A stretch of 64,000 nt of DNA, from assembly GCF_017994015.1 (NCBI RefSeq), contig NZ_JAGOLP010000003.1, positions 153,287 through 217,286 of the forward strand, written 5' to 3'. Numbering within the stretch: the first letter of the stretch is position 1; the number at the start of each line of letters is the position of its first letter. The stretch comes from Ferrovibrio sp. Lineage in GTDB: Bacteria; Pseudomonadota; Alphaproteobacteria; Ferrovibrionales; Ferrovibrionaceae. Below the pieces are notes generated by a model. That model had not been told where the DNA came from, did not search any database, and saw only the letters and a program-made list of their open reading frames with translations. Of the stretch, positions 40,552 through 50,974 are shown piece by piece. Position numbers and translations under genes: made by a program.

Positions 40552-41417
40552 CGCAAAGCCGCCGCCAGCAGGGATGCCACAGGAATGGCGTTGCTTGGAT
40601 GCTGCACCGTGTCGCAGGAAACGATGCGGCTGGCGGCCGCCTGCAATTGCGCATAGGCATCCTCGGCAAACAGGGCATGCACCACGGCGCAGACCGGCCT
40701 GGGCAGGCCCTGCCCGGTGAGCAATTGCGCCGCCTCAATCAAGGTGCGGCCGGAAGAGGCGATGTCATCCACCAGCACCGGCTGATGGCCGCGCCAGGCC
40801 GAAAGATCGGGCATGGTGATCGCCACATTGCGGTCGCCATGGCGGACTTTTTGCAAAACCATATGCGGCGCGCCGGCCCGTGCTGCCACGGCAGCAACCC
40901 ATTGCTCACTTTCCGCATCCGGCCCAACCAGCAGCGGCGCGGTCACTTCAGCGGCGATCCAATCCGCAAGCAACGGCGCCGCCTGTAGCGCTTGCGCTGG
41001 CATCGTATAAAGCGCATCCAAAGCCGGATAGCGATGCAAATGCGGATCGATGGTGAGCAGCCGGTCAAAACTGGATGACAGCAGCCTAGCAAAACTGCGC
41101 GAGGAAATTGCTTCACCCGATTTGAAACGTATATCCTGCCGCATATAGGCCAGATAGGGCGCGATCAGTCCGACAGATGCCGCGCCCAGATCACGTGCCG
41201 CATCGGCCGCAAAGATCAGCGCCAGAAAATCCGCATCGGGCCGGGCCAGCGAAGCAACCAGCTCAACATCAAGCCCGGCCACATCATCCAGCAGCCGCAG
41301 ATAGCTTTCGCCATCGGGAAAGCGGCGGGTTTCGATGCGGCCAAGCCTGTGGCCGCCAAGCCGGGCCAGATCGGCGGCCAGCGCTTCGTTGCCGGGCATC
41401 GGGAGCAGTATTCGCAT
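40548..41417 (-). CDS. Divergent ribose-phosphate pyrophosphokinase-like protein
   Basis: A 289-residue PRPP-synthetase homologue, shorter than Prs (about 315). Kept motifs: RRFPDGE at 31-37, PYLAYMRQDIRFKSGE at 87-102, DPHLHR at 124-129 where Prs has DLHAxQ, and the PRPP-binding loop VLVDDIASSGRTL at 214-226. Changed motifs: GPDAES for the usual SPDxGG, and QKVRHGDR for the catalytic flexible-loop KRR region. These shifts suggest altered substrate use. It diverges from the AMP/thymidine phosphorylase gene across 105 bases. I start at the ATG at 41417, which has GAGAGA upstream; an ATG at 41435 is also possible. Not expected to be the housekeeping Prs. Confidence 0.82.
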   Translation of the reverse strand: MRILLPMPGNEALAADLARLGGHRLGRIETRRFPDGESYLRLLDDVAGLDVELVASLARPDADFLALIFAADAARDLGAASVGLIAPYLAYMRQDIRFKSGEAISSRSFARLLSSSFDRLLTIDPHLHRYPALDALYTMPAQALQAAPLLADWIAAEVTAPLLVGPDAESEQWVAAVAARAGAPHMVLQKVRHGDRNVAITMPDLSAWRGHQPVLVDDIASSGRTLIEAAQLLTGQGLPRPVCAVVHALFAEDAYAQLQAAASRIVSCDTVQHPSNAIPVASLLAAALR

Positions 41418-41522
41418 AGTGTCTCTCGCAATCATCCGGTCGCGGCGGCACTCTGGCGCTGGTGATCCAGCAGGGCTAAGTTGGGCCGGGGTGAGAAGCG
41501 GCTATCATACAATGAATCCAGC

Positions 41523-43043
41523 ATGTTGAAACTAAAACGCATCGCCATCGACACACACCGCGAAAGCATCGCCTATCTCAGCCGTGCCTGCCCGCATTAT
41601 CGCGTGGATGAATTCCAGGCATTGGGGAAGATCGAAGTACATGCGGCGGGCGGCACCTGCATATTGGCCACGATCAATATCGTTGACGATGCCGCCCTGC
41701 TGGCGCCGGACGAACTTGGGCTTTCCGAGGAAGCCTTCCGTGTCTTTGGCCTGCCGCCGGAGAGCCGTGTGCGCATCGCCCATCCCAAGCCGGTGGAAAG
41801 CCTGGATGCCTTGCGCGGCAAAATCGAGGGCCACGAGCTTGATGACGCCGAATATACCGCGGTGATCCGCGATATCGCCGCATCGCGCTACAGCAAGATG
41901 GAAGTGGCTGCCTTTCTGGTTGGCTGCGCCGGTTTCATGACGGTGGAGGAAGTGCTGCGCCTGACCCGGGCCATGGCCAATGTGGGCCAGCGGCTGGATT
42001 GGGGCGACCGGCTGGTGGTGGACAAGCATTGCATCGGCGGTATTCCCGGCAACCGCACCTCGATGATCGTGGTGCCGCTGGTGATGGCACATGGCCTGAC
42101 GATTCCAAAAACCTCGTCGCGCGCCATCACCTCGCCGGCCGGCACCGCCGATACGATGGAAGTATTGGCGCGGGTGGATATCAGCACCGATGAAATGCGC
42201 GCCATCGTTGATCGCATCGGCGGCTGCCTGATCTGGGGCGGCAGGGTCAATCTTTCACCGGCCGATGATGTGATGATCACCGTGGAGCGGCCATTGGGGA
42301 TCGACACACGCGAGCAGATGGTGGCTTCCATCCTGTCAAAAAAACTCACCGCCGGCTCGCGTCATCTGGTGCTGGACATACCCGTGGGGCCCAGCGCCAA
42401 GGTGCGTAGCCAGAATGATGCCGTGCGGCTGCGAAAGTTATTTGAATATGTCGGTGGCAAGATCGGCCTGTCGCTGGATATCCGGCTCACCGATGGCAGT
42501 CAGCCGATCGGGCGCGGCATCGGCCCGGTGCTGGAAGCCCGCGATGTGATGGCGGTGCTGCGTAATGAGCCGATGGCGCCGGCCGATCTGCGCGAACGCG
42601 CCTTGCTGCTGGCCGGCGCCTTGATCGAAGCCGACGAAGCTGTGAAGGGTGGCCAGGGCATCCATCGTGCCCGCGCCCTGCTGGAAAGCGGTGCCGGTTT
42701 GCAGGCGATGGAGCGGGTCATTGAGGCACAAGGGTCGAATCTCGGCCCGGACGGCATCATTCCGGCGGCCAGCAGAAAATGCCACGAGGTGGCCGCGCAG
42801 CATAGCGGCCTGGTGAACGGGATCGATTGCCTGCGCATCGCCCGTGTTGCCCGCATGGCTGGCGCTCCGGCCTTCAAGGATGCCGGCGTTGACCTGCTGA
42901 AAAAAATCGGCGATCCGGTGCGCCAGGGCGAGCCGCTGTATCGCATCCATGCCGGGCTTGATGCCGATCTGGGTTTTGCCGCCGAACTGGCAATGCAGGA
43001 TAACGGCTTTACGATCAACGGTATGTCAGGCCATGGAGTGTAA
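41523..43043 (+). CDS. AMP phosphorylase/thymidine phosphorylase family protein, archaeal type
   Basis: A 506-residue pyrimidine-nucleoside-phosphorylase-family enzyme with the extra N-terminal domain of about 85 residues seen in archaeal AMP phosphorylase. The phosphate-binding block is VVDKHCIGGIPGNRTS at 166-180, followed by LTIPKTSSRAITSPAGTADT, which matches AMP phosphorylases more than bacterial DeoA (KHSTGGVGD). The C-terminal domain has GDPVRQGEPLYRIHA. It may split nucleoside 5'-monophosphates into base and ribose 1,5-bisphosphate. It is followed after three bases by a beta-CASP RNase. No RuBisCO or ribose-1,5-bisphosphate isomerase is nearby. Confidence 0.88.
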   Translation: MLKLKRIAIDTHRESIAYLSRACPHYRVDEFQALGKIEVHAAGGTCILATINIVDDAALLAPDELGLSEEAFRVFGLPPESRVRIAHPKPVESLDALRGKIEGHELDDAEYTAVIRDIAASRYSKMEVAAFLVGCAGFMTVEEVLRLTRAMANVGQRLDWGDRLVVDKHCIGGIPGNRTSMIVVPLVMAHGLTIPKTSSRAITSPAGTADTMEVLARVDISTDEMRAIVDRIGGCLIWGGRVNLSPADDVMITVERPLGIDTREQMVASILSKKLTAGSRHLVLDIPVGPSAKVRSQNDAVRLRKLFEYVGGKIGLSLDIRLTDGSQPIGRGIGPVLEARDVMAVLRNEPMAPADLRERALLLAGALIEADEAVKGGQGIHRARALLESGAGLQAMERVIEAQGSNLGPDGIIPAASRKCHEVAAQHSGLVNGIDCLRIARVARMAGAPAFKDAGVDLLKKIGDPVRQGEPLYRIHAGLDADLGFAAELAMQDNGFTINGMSGHGV

Positions 43044-43046
43044 GTC

Positions 43047-44654
43047 ATGACGATCAATCTCAGCTTCCACGGCGCCGCCGGCACGGTCACCGGTTCCTGC
43101 TATCGGCTTGAAGTGGGCGAGCATAGCGTGCTGATTGATTGCGGCATGTTCCAAGGCGACAAGACCCTGAAGCAGCTCAACTACAATGCCTGGCCATTTG
43201 ATCCGCGCCATATCGGCGCCGTGCTGCTGACCCATGCCCATACCGATCATAGCGGCCTGGTGCCGAAACTGGCCAAGGCCGGCTATGACGGCCCGATCTA
43301 CACCACACCGGGCACCGCCGACCTGCTGCAATTCATGCTGCCCGATTCCGGCGGCATCCAGGAAATGGAAGTGGAGCGGCTCAACCGCCGCAACCAGCGC
43401 CGTGGCCTTGGCATCGTGCTGCCGATCTATACCGAGCAGGATGCGCAGGACAGCCTGCGACTGCTGATGCCGCGGGATTATGGCGCCTGGTTCGATGTGG
43501 TGCCGGGTCTGCGCGCCCGCTTCTGGAATGCCGGCCATATCCTCGGCGCGGCTTCTATCGAGCTGGAAGCGGAAAGCAGCGGCGAGACCTTGCGCCTGTT
43601 ATTCTCCGGCGATATCGGTCCCGAACACAAGGCATTGCAGGAAATTGCCGCCGCCCCCCAGGGCCTCGATATCGTGGTGATGGAATCAACCTATGGCGGC
43701 CGGCCCCGGCCAAAACTGAACGATGCCGAGCGCCGCATGGCCTTGGCCGAGGAAGTGAATGCCGCGCTGGCCAATGGCGGCAATCTGGTGATTCCGGCTT
43801 TTGCCGTGGAGCGGACGCAGGAATTGCTGGCCGACCTGACCAAACTGATTGCCGAGGGCGCGATCAAGCGCGTGCCGATTTTTGTCGACTCGCCGCTGGC
43901 TACACGCATCACCAGCGTGTTTGCCAAATACCTGCACAAGCCCAACGGCGTGCAGACGGATAACAAACAGCCATTTCAGGGCGGCAGCCTGCATTTCACT
44001 GGCAGTGTGCAGGAGAGTATGCAGATTGAGCAGGTAACCGGCGGCGCCATCATCATTTCGGCCTCCGGCATGTGCGAAGCGGGCCGCATCCGGCACCATC
44101 TGAAAAACAACCTGTGGCGCGCCAATGCCACCATCCTGCTGATCGGTTATCAGGCCACCGGCACGTTGGGTGCGCTGCTGGAACAGGGTGTCAACCCGGT
44201 GCGTATCCAGGGCGATGAAGTGCAGGTGCGCGCACGCATCCGCAAGCTGGAGATCTATTCCGGCCATGCTGATCATGACGAATTGCTGGACTGGCTGCGC
44301 GACCGGCTGCCGGTGCGGCGTGGCCTGCTGCTGACCCATGGCGAGCAGGATGCCATTGCTGCCCTGCGCGCCGCGATTGCCGCCTGGGGTGATGATGCGC
44401 CGCATGTCACCGCACCCAAGCTGGATGAATGCTACACACTATCCGACAAACATCCGCGCCTGCTGAAAGCAACGCCACGACCAAAGCGACTGGATCGGTA
44501 TGCCGAAGCCGAGGCGATCAGCGGCCATGACTGGCATAACGATTATGCCCAGTTGATGCTGCGGGTGCAGCAGCAATTGCGTAATGCCGGCAGCGACGCC
44601 GAGCGGCGCCGGCTGTTGCGCAAGATGCACCGGGTGCTTGGCAAAACCGGCTAA
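43047..44654 (+). CDS. Metallo-beta-lactamase/beta-CASP ribonuclease (CPSF73-like)
   Basis: A 535-residue zinc-dependent RNase of the CPSF/beta-CASP family. The zinc-binding motif THAHTDHSG is at 62-70, with [11 protein letters not shown] and LLFSGDIGP giving the later ligands; [11 protein letters not shown] precedes the beta-CASP domain, which contains [13 protein letters not shown]. The RMMBL end has [15 protein letters not shown] and LTHGEQDA. The protein has an added C-terminal helix to about residue 535. It acts on RNA in the cytoplasm. Its coupling to a nucleotide phosphorylase suggests RNA turnover for ribose recovery. Convergent with edd, the stops overlapping. Confidence 0.9.
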   Translation: MTINLSFHGAAGTVTGSCYRLEVGEHSVLIDCGMFQGDKTLKQLNYNAWPFDPRHIGAVLLTHAHTDHSGLVPKLAKAGYDGPIYTTPGTADLLQFMLPDSGGIQEMEVERLNRRNQRRGLGIVLPIYTEQDAQDSLRLLMPRDYGAWFDVVPGLRARFWNAGHILGAASIELEAESSGETLRLLFSGDIGPEHKALQEIAAAPQGLDIVVMESTYGGRPRPKLNDAERRMALAEEVNAALANGGNLVIPAFAVERTQELLADLTKLIAEGAIKRVPIFVDSPLATRITSVFAKYLHKPNGVQTDNKQPFQGGSLHFTGSVQESMQIEQVTGGAIIISASGMCEAGRIRHHLKNNLWRANATILLIGYQATGTLGALLEQGVNPVRIQGDEVQVRARIRKLEIYSGHADHDELLDWLRDRLPVRRGLLLTHGEQDAIAALRAAIAAWGDDAPHVTAPKLDECYTLSDKHPRLLKATPRPKRLDRYAEAEAISGHDWHNDYAQLMLRVQQQLRNAGSDAERRRLLRKMHRVLGKTG

Positions 44655-46474
44655 AAAATACTGGCGCCAACTTCGGCACTGCCGACAGAGCGGCGAAACA
44701 GGCCGAACAATTCCCGTCCGCTGCCACCAGGCGATGGCGGACAGGCTGCTGGCTGGCGTGAAGCCAGTTCGGCATCGGAAAGCAGAACCTCCAGCCGGCC
44801 GGTTTCCGCATCCAGGCGCAGCCTGTCGCCATCGCGCAGCCGTGCCAGCATGCCGCCGGCTGCGGCTTCCGGGGTGACATGGATTGCCGCCGGCACCTTG
44901 CCTGATGCGCCCGACATGCGGCCATCGGTAACCAATGCAACATGATAGCCGCGATCCTGTAGCACGCCGAGCGGCGGCGTCAGCTTGTGCAATTCCGGCA
45001 TGCCATTGGCCTGCGGCCCCTGGAAACGCACCACGGCAATAAAATCCTGTTCCAGTTCACCGCGCGCAAAAGCGGCCTGGAATTCGGCCTGATCCTCAAA
45101 AATCCGCGCTGACGCTTCCACCAAACGATGCTGCGGCTTGACCGCCGAAACCTTGATCACGGCGCGGCCGAGATTGCCATCCAGCAGCTTGAGACCGCCA
45201 TCGGCGGCAAAGGCTTCAGCTACAGGCCGCAACACATCGCGGTCCAGGCTGATGGCTGCCATGTCGTGCCAGGCAAGCTTGCCGGCAGCATCCAGCAATG
45301 GCCGCTGGCGATAGCGCGCCAGGCCGGGGCCGGCCACGGTTTGCACATCATCATGCAGCAGGCCGGCATCAAGCAGGAAACCGATCAGCACCGGCATGCC
45401 GCCGGCGGCCTGAAACGCATTCACATCGGCAGTGCCATTGGGATAGATCCGCGCCAGCAGCGGCACCACGGCGGAGAGATCGCTGAAATCCTGCCAGGTC
45501 AGCGTGATGCCGATGGCCGCTGCCATTGCCAGCAGATGCAGGGTGTGGTTGGTGGAGCCGCCAGTGGCCAGCAGGCCGATAATGGCGTTGACATAGCTGC
45601 GCTCATCCAGCAGATGAGCCAACGGCAAGGCTTCTGCGCCGGCCAGCGCCACCACGCGCTGCACCGCCGCCTGGGTCAGGGCATCACGCAATGGCGTGTT
45701 GGGGTTGACAAAACTGGCGCCGGGCAGATGTAGGCCCATGATCTCCATCAGCATCTGGTTTGAATTGGCGGTGCCGTAGAAGGTGCAGGTGCCCGGCGCG
45801 TGATAGGCTTTCGCCTCGGCATCGAGCAGCCCGGCGCGATCCAGCTTGCCTTCGGCGGCCAATTGCCGCAGCCGTGATTTCTCGGTGTTGGAAAGGCCCG
45901 AAGGCATTGGCCCTGCGGGCACAAAGAGAAAAGGCAGATGGCCGAAACGGCTGGCGCCGATCAGCAGGCCAGGCACGATCTTGTCGCAGACACCCAGGCA
46001 GAGCGCGGCATCGAAGCTGTTATGCGACAATGCAACAGCAGTGGACAACGCAATGACATCGCGGCTGAACAGTGACAATTCCATGCCCGGCTCACCCTGC
46101 GTGATGCCATCGCACATCGCCGGCACACCGCCCGCCACCTGCGCCACCGCACCGGCTTCTTGTGCCGCGACGCGGATCAAAGCCGGGAAACGCTCCAGCG
46201 GCTGATGCGCCGACAGCATGTCGTTATAGGCGGTGACAATACCGATGCTCACGGCATCGCCACGCAGGCCGGCCTTGCCGGCATCGTCACAAGCCGCGAA
46301 GGCATGCGCCAGATTGGCACAGCCAAGCCGGGGCCGGGCCGGGCCGGCAGCGATGGCGGCCTCAATCTGCGCCAGATAAGCCTGCCGGCCAGCGTGGCTA
46401 CGCTGCCTGATCCGTTCGGTGACTTCAGACACCACCGGATGCAGCGCTCTCTCTCCATGCCCAGCAAAAGCCAT
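44651..46474 (-). CDS. edd: 6-phosphogluconate dehydratase Edd
   Basis: A 607-residue IlvD/Edd family dehydratase with a 4Fe-4S cluster, making KDPG in the Entner-Doudoroff pathway. [22 protein letters not shown] is the Edd-type opening. Cluster cysteines sit in [20 protein letters not shown] and in [31 protein letters not shown] and [20 protein letters not shown] are also conserved. The ATG at 46474 has GGGAGG seven bases upstream. No zwf, pgl or eda is adjacent, so the rest of the pathway must be elsewhere. Confidence 0.94.
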   Translation of the reverse strand: MAFAGHGERALHPVVSEVTERIRQRSHAGRQAYLAQIEAAIAAGPARPRLGCANLAHAFAACDDAGKAGLRGDAVSIGIVTAYNDMLSAHQPLERFPALIRVAAQEAGAVAQVAGGVPAMCDGITQGEPGMELSLFSRDVIALSTAVALSHNSFDAALCLGVCDKIVPGLLIGASRFGHLPFLFVPAGPMPSGLSNTEKSRLRQLAAEGKLDRAGLLDAEAKAYHAPGTCTFYGTANSNQMLMEIMGLHLPGASFVNPNTPLRDALTQAAVQRVVALAGAEALPLAHLLDERSYVNAIIGLLATGGSTNHTLHLLAMAAAIGITLTWQDFSDLSAVVPLLARIYPNGTADVNAFQAAGGMPVLIGFLLDAGLLHDDVQTVAGPGLARYRQRPLLDAAGKLAWHDMAAISLDRDVLRPVAEAFAADGGLKLLDGNLGRAVIKVSAVKPQHRLVEASARIFEDQAEFQAAFARGELEQDFIAVVRFQGPQANGMPELHKLTPPLGVLQDRGYHVALVTDGRMSGASGKVPAAIHVTPEAAAGGMLARLRDGDRLRLDAETGRLEVLLSDAELASRQPAACPPSPGGSGRELFGLFRRSVGSAEVGASIF

Positions 46475-46531
46475 CGGATCGCCTCCCACATCGGTTGTGA
46501 GCGACGATCCTATAGCAAAAGCCGTGCTGGG

Positions 46532-48187
46532 TCAGGTGCCGAGGCGGCCCTCGGCCTTGTCGCGCTGGCGCATCTCTGGCGTGCGTTCGGCAACCTGGCC
46601 ATAACCGCCGCCGCCCGGCATTTCCACAATCAGCCGATCACCCGCCGGCACCATCTGGCGCCCCTTGGCTTTCAGTTTCGGGCCAGATGCCAGCCGCACC
46701 ACACCGGCTGCACCCGGCGCACCACCGGCCCGACCGCGCGCCGGATTGTCCACCCGCTCGAAAGTGGCGTTGAGCATAAACGGCTCGCCGGCGGCATGCG
46801 CCAGTTCGATGATCTGGCCATCGCCGCCGCGCCATTTGCCGGAACCGCCGGAATTCTCGCGCAGCTCTTTGCGCCAGAATACCAGCGGGGTCATGGTTTC
46901 AACGATTTCCAGCGGCACATTCCGCACACCGGCCGGGAAGGATGTGGCCGAGAGACCATCCGATATCGGCCGCGCCCCGGCGCCGCCGGCATTGAAGGTG
47001 GTGATCGCGAAGCGGCGGCTGTTGCGGCGCAGTTCCGGCGCCAGGCCAGCGGTTTCCGGGCCACCGGCAACGCGGATATTCCACAGGCAGGAAGCCCCTT
47101 CCGCCGGCACGCGCTCCGGTGCGGCCTGGAACAGGCACCCCAGCACGGCATCGGGCAGCATCTGGCCGATCATATGGCGCGCCGCCACGGGTGCTGGGTA
47201 GGGCGCATTGAGGATGCAGCCTTCCGGCGCCACCACCTGCACCAGTTCCAGCGAGCCGGCATTATTTGGGATACGCGGCCCGACGACACAGCGCACGCCA
47301 AAGCTGGTATAGGCATCGGTATAGCATTTCGGCACATTGATGCCGGCCTGCGACAGCGACGACGTGCCATCGAAATCGATCAGGATACGATCATCCTCGA
47401 TGGTGGCAGCCACCACGATATCCACCGGATTGTCGAAGCCGTCGATGGTCATGCGGTTTTCATAGCGGCCGCGCGGCAATTCGCGGATCGCCTTCAGCAT
47501 CGCCTGGCGCGAGGTGGTGAAGATGTAATCAGCCAGTTCACCAAGGTCGGTCTGGCCGAATTCGTGCATCATTTCCAGCAGCCGGTCGATGCCGCCCTGG
47601 TTGCTGACGATCAGCGAATGCAGGTCGCCTTCCACCTGCATCGGTTCGCGCACATTGGCGCGGATCATGCGCAGCAGGGTTTCGTCAATGCGGCCGGCGC
47701 GTGCCAGCGGCATGATCGGCACATAAAGCCCCTCCTGGTGCACATCGCGCGCCTCGGTGCCAACGCCCAGGCCGCCGATATCCACCACATGCACGGTGGC
47801 GGCAAACATCGCCACCACACGGCCATCGAGATGCGCCGGCGAAACAACGGTGAAATCGTTGAGATGGCCGCTGGCGAGCCAGGGATCATTGGTGATGAAC
47901 ACATCGCCCGGCTGCATGGTGTTGACCGGGTATTCCTTGATGAAATGCCCCACCGCCATGGCCATGGAATTGATATGGCCGGGTGTGCCGGTGATGGCCT
48001 GCGCCATCATGCGGCCATCCGGGCTGAACACGCCGGCCGCCAGATCGCCAGCTTCGCGGGTGGAGGTGGAAAACGCAGTCCGGATCAGCGTCTGCGCCAA
48101 TTCCTCCACCACCGAGATCAGGCGATTCCACATCAACTGGCGACGGATGCCGGACATCACATTGTTAGTGCCAACGGCGCTGCTCAT
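46532..48187 (-). CDS. hyuB: Hydantoinase B/oxoprolinase subunit HyuB
   Basis: A 551-residue HyuB-family subunit. Typical elements: LISVVEELAQTLIRTAFSTS, PGHINSMAMAVGHFIK, FITNDPWLASGHLNDFTVV and VAMFAATVHVVDIGG in the N-terminal half, with metal-binding His and Asp residues, and EMPGGGGYGQVAERTPEM at the end. With HyuA it forms an ATP-dependent hydrolase or carboxylase; family members open hydantoin, N-methylhydantoin or 5-oxoproline rings or carboxylate acetone. It is the last gene of the long catabolic operon. The actual substrate cannot be read from sequence. Confidence 0.88.
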   Translation of the reverse strand: MSSAVGTNNVMSGIRRQLMWNRLISVVEELAQTLIRTAFSTSTREAGDLAAGVFSPDGRMMAQAITGTPGHINSMAMAVGHFIKEYPVNTMQPGDVFITNDPWLASGHLNDFTVVSPAHLDGRVVAMFAATVHVVDIGGLGVGTEARDVHQEGLYVPIMPLARAGRIDETLLRMIRANVREPMQVEGDLHSLIVSNQGGIDRLLEMMHEFGQTDLGELADYIFTTSRQAMLKAIRELPRGRYENRMTIDGFDNPVDIVVAATIEDDRILIDFDGTSSLSQAGINVPKCYTDAYTSFGVRCVVGPRIPNNAGSLELVQVVAPEGCILNAPYPAPVAARHMIGQMLPDAVLGCLFQAAPERVPAEGASCLWNIRVAGGPETAGLAPELRRNSRRFAITTFNAGGAGARPISDGLSATSFPAGVRNVPLEIVETMTPLVFWRKELRENSGGSGKWRGGDGQIIELAHAAGEPFMLNATFERVDNPARGRAGGAPGAAGVVRLASGPKLKAKGRQMVPAGDRLIVEMPGGGGYGQVAERTPEMRQRDKAEGRLGT

Positions 48188-50283
48188 GCCTGGTTCTCCT
48201 CAATGCGGTCGATCATCAGATAACCGCCCTCATTCACGCTCAAAACATAACCCTCCAGCACGATGGTGGTGGTTTCGCTTTCCACCACGGCTGCCGGGCC
48301 GTATAGCCTGCCACCGCTGCCAAGCGTCTGGCGGTCGCTGATGCCAAGCTCGCCGGGCAGGCCGGTTTGTGGATCGGTCCAGCTGCGGCGCAATTGCGGT
48401 GGCAGGGCCGGGCCATCGGCGGGCGCTTCCTTCAGCCGCGCCACCGGCACCGGCTTGGTGCCAAGCCGTAGCGACCAACTCAGCACTTCGGATTCAAGGC
48501 CCGGGATCGAACGGCCATATAACGCCACATAAGCAGCAACGAACAGGTCATGCAGATGGCCGCCATCCTCGGCCGTAAGGGCGCGAGGCGGCAATTGCAC
48601 TTCGATCTCATGGCCCTGGCCGACATAGCGCATCAGCACAGAGCCGCGCTCGACCAGCGGCACGTCGGTGGCCGAGCGGATCAGCCCGGCGGCCTGTTGC
48701 CGCATGCCATCCAGCCGGGCATTGGCGGCAGTATAATCGAGCGTGTTTGTGCGCTGATACCAGCTCTGCGTCAGGTCGAAGGCAATCGGCGCTTGCAGGA
48801 AACCAACCGCCGAGCCGACACCGGCAGCGCTTGGCACGATGATGCGGCGGATACCGAGCCGCTTGGCCACCGACACGGCATGCAGCGGCGCGGCGCCACC
48901 GAATGCCACCATGGTATAGGCGGCCACATCGCGGCCACCTTCGATGGCATGCACGCGGGCGGCATTGGCCATGGTTTCCTCAATCGTCTCACTGATCGCT
49001 AGGCCGGCCTGCTCGGCATTCAGATCAAGCTGCTTGCCGAATGCCGCCAGCGCCGCCTTGGCCTTGCCGGCATCCAGCGAAAAGGCCCCACGGGCAAAAC
49101 GCTCGGCGTCAATCCGCCCGGTGATGAAATCGCCATCGGTCACAGTCGGTTCGCTGCCGCCACGGCCATAGCAGACCGGGCCGGGCTCGGAGCCGGCGCT
49201 ATCCGGGCCGACGGTGAGCACGCCAAGCTGGTTGACCCGGGCGATGGAGCCACCACCGGCGCCGATCTCGATCATTTCGATCACCGGAATGCGCAACGGC
49301 AGGCCACTGCCCTTGGTGAAGCGGTAGACGCGGCCAACCTCGAAGCTGCGCGAGGTTTGCGGCTGGCCCTTGTCGATGAAGCAGATTTTCGCCGTAGTGC
49401 CGCCCATATCAAACGACAGCACCCGATCCAGACCGCATTCCTGCGCCACCTGGGCTGCCAGCAGAGCGCCGCCGGCCGGGCCGGATTCAACCAGCCGCAC
49501 CGGAAATTGCTTTGACACTTCCACGCTGGTCATGGCGCCGCTGGATGTGATCAGGAAAATCGGGCAGGCAAAGCCTGAGGCCTTGAGCTGGCGCTCCAGA
49601 TCATCCAGGTAGGTCTGCATGATCGGGCGGATATAGGCATTGGCGCAGGCGGTGGAGAAGCGGTCATATTCCCGAATCTCCGGGCAGACCTCGGCCGCCA
49701 GGGTGATGAACAATTCCGGCATTTCCTGTTGCAGGATGGCGCGCGCGCGCTCCTCATGCACCGGATTGGTGAAGGCTTGCAGGAAGCCAATAGCGAGGCT
49801 TTTGACGCCGCGTTCACGCAACACCGGCACCAGGGCGCGCAACGCCGCCTCATCCAGCGGCAGGATCACCTTGCCGCTGGCATCAACACGCTCTGGCACA
49901 GTGAAGCGCAGATCACGCGGCACCAGTGGTGCCGGCTTCTCGATCATCAGATCATACTGGTCGAAGCGGTTCTCGTAGCCGATCTCCAGGATGTCGCGGA
50001 AGCCGCCGGTGGTGAGAAAGGCGGTGCGCGCGCCCTTGCGCTCGATCAACGCATTGGTGCCCAGCGTGGTGCCGTGAATAATCCCGGCAATCTCGCCCGG
50101 CGCCAGGCCGGTATCGGCCAGGATATGGCGGATCGCGGTCATGAAACCTTCGGCCGGCCGCTGCGGTGTGGTGAGCACCTTGCCGGTCCAACGCTGGCCG
50201 CCCCGCTCCAGCACGATATCGGTGAAGGTACCGCCGATATCAACGGCGATACGGGCTTCTTGCTTGCTGCGACTGATGGACAT
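48184..50283 (-). CDS. hyuA: Hydantoinase A/oxoprolinase subunit HyuA
   Basis: A 699-residue ATP-binding subunit with an actin-like fold. IAVDIGGTFTDIVLERGG is the phosphate-binding start, GTTLGTNALIERKGARTAFL the second loop, and FDMGGTTAKICFI the third; AAYTMVAFGGAAPLHAVSV follows. These are the usual HyuA motifs and all look intact. It overlaps hyuB by four bases (ATGA) and lies 48 bases after the flavin reductase. No third subunit of acetone carboxylase type is present, which favours a hydantoinase or oxoprolinase-like reaction. Confidence 0.9.
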   Translation of the reverse strand: MSISRSKQEARIAVDIGGTFTDIVLERGGQRWTGKVLTTPQRPAEGFMTAIRHILADTGLAPGEIAGIIHGTTLGTNALIERKGARTAFLTTGGFRDILEIGYENRFDQYDLMIEKPAPLVPRDLRFTVPERVDASGKVILPLDEAALRALVPVLRERGVKSLAIGFLQAFTNPVHEERARAILQQEMPELFITLAAEVCPEIREYDRFSTACANAYIRPIMQTYLDDLERQLKASGFACPIFLITSSGAMTSVEVSKQFPVRLVESGPAGGALLAAQVAQECGLDRVLSFDMGGTTAKICFIDKGQPQTSRSFEVGRVYRFTKGSGLPLRIPVIEMIEIGAGGGSIARVNQLGVLTVGPDSAGSEPGPVCYGRGGSEPTVTDGDFITGRIDAERFARGAFSLDAGKAKAALAAFGKQLDLNAEQAGLAISETIEETMANAARVHAIEGGRDVAAYTMVAFGGAAPLHAVSVAKRLGIRRIIVPSAAGVGSAVGFLQAPIAFDLTQSWYQRTNTLDYTAANARLDGMRQQAAGLIRSATDVPLVERGSVLMRYVGQGHEIEVQLPPRALTAEDGGHLHDLFVAAYVALYGRSIPGLESEVLSWSLRLGTKPVPVARLKEAPADGPALPPQLRRSWTDPQTGLPGELGISDRQTLGSGGRLYGPAAVVESETTTIVLEGYVLSVNEGGYLMIDRIEENQA

Positions 50284-50331
50284 GTCTCTTCTCTGCTTCC
50301 TGGAACTGGCGCTGTGGGGCCGGGGCGTGCC

Positions 50332-50955
50332 TCACACCGCGATAAACTCTCTGACACGGCAGTAATTGCGGCCGCCGATGCGCCCAAGCGCGGCAATGGC
50401 GGCAGAATCCACATGGTATTTTTCGTCGATCAGGCCATGGCGGGCATGCATCTGCATCACACGGCCCACCACCAGATGATTCGGCGCATCACCAATGGCG
50501 ATGATCTGTTCCAGCCGGCATTCAAACTGGATCGCGCATTCGGCCACGCGCGGCGGCGCCACATGCAGCGACGGCAGGGCGGTGAGCCCGGCGCGCTGCA
50601 ATTCGCTGATGCCGCTTTCCTCGATATCGGCACAAAGCTGCACCGCCTCGGCCAGATTTTCCGATACCGTGTTGATGACAAATTCGCCGCTGCGGCGGAT
50701 GTTGCGCAGGGTATCCTTCTCACCCTCGGGCTTGGTCCCCTTGGGTGGCGGACCAACCGAAAAGCCGAGCAGGCCGGGATCGGCGGCTACAATGATGAAC
50801 TGGCTGAATGGGGCAGCGTTGACACTGCCATCCTGGTTCAGCGTGGTCACCAGGGCGATGGGCCGCGGGATGACACTGCCGGTCAGCAGCTTGTAGCGCT
50901 CCTGCCGGCTCAATCCGTCAAGACTGAGCCGCTGATAGAGGCCAGCATCGGTCAT
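50332..50955 (-). CDS. Flavin reductase-like FMN-binding protein
   Basis: A 207-residue flavin-reductase-like (DIM6/NTAB) split-barrel protein. The flavin-binding stretch IPRPIALVTTLNQDGSVNAAPFS and the following LLGFSVGPPPKGTKPEGEKDTLRNI are typical, with GEFVINTVSENLAEAV and HLVVGRVMQMH later. It could provide reduced FMN to the two LLM proteins encoded directly upstream, making a two-component oxygenase. An in-frame GTG lies six bases upstream of the chosen ATG. Confidence 0.82.
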   Translation of the reverse strand: MTDAGLYQRLSLDGLSRQERYKLLTGSVIPRPIALVTTLNQDGSVNAAPFSQFIIVAADPGLLGFSVGPPPKGTKPEGEKDTLRNIRRSGEFVINTVSENLAEAVQLCADIEESGISELQRAGLTALPSLHVAPPRVAECAIQFECRLEQIIAIGDAPNHLVVGRVMQMHARHGLIDEKYHVDSAAIAALGRIGGRNYCRVREFIAV

Positions 50956-50974
50956 CGTCACGGCCCGCCCCGTC

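Noticed and set aside
46160..48223. A 687-codon open frame on the plus strand
   Set aside because: Antisense to edd and hyuB, both of which have full family motifs; composition is that of a shadow frame.
46532..50283. Acetone carboxylase
   Set aside because: Only two subunits (HyuA and HyuB type) are present, with no small gamma subunit.
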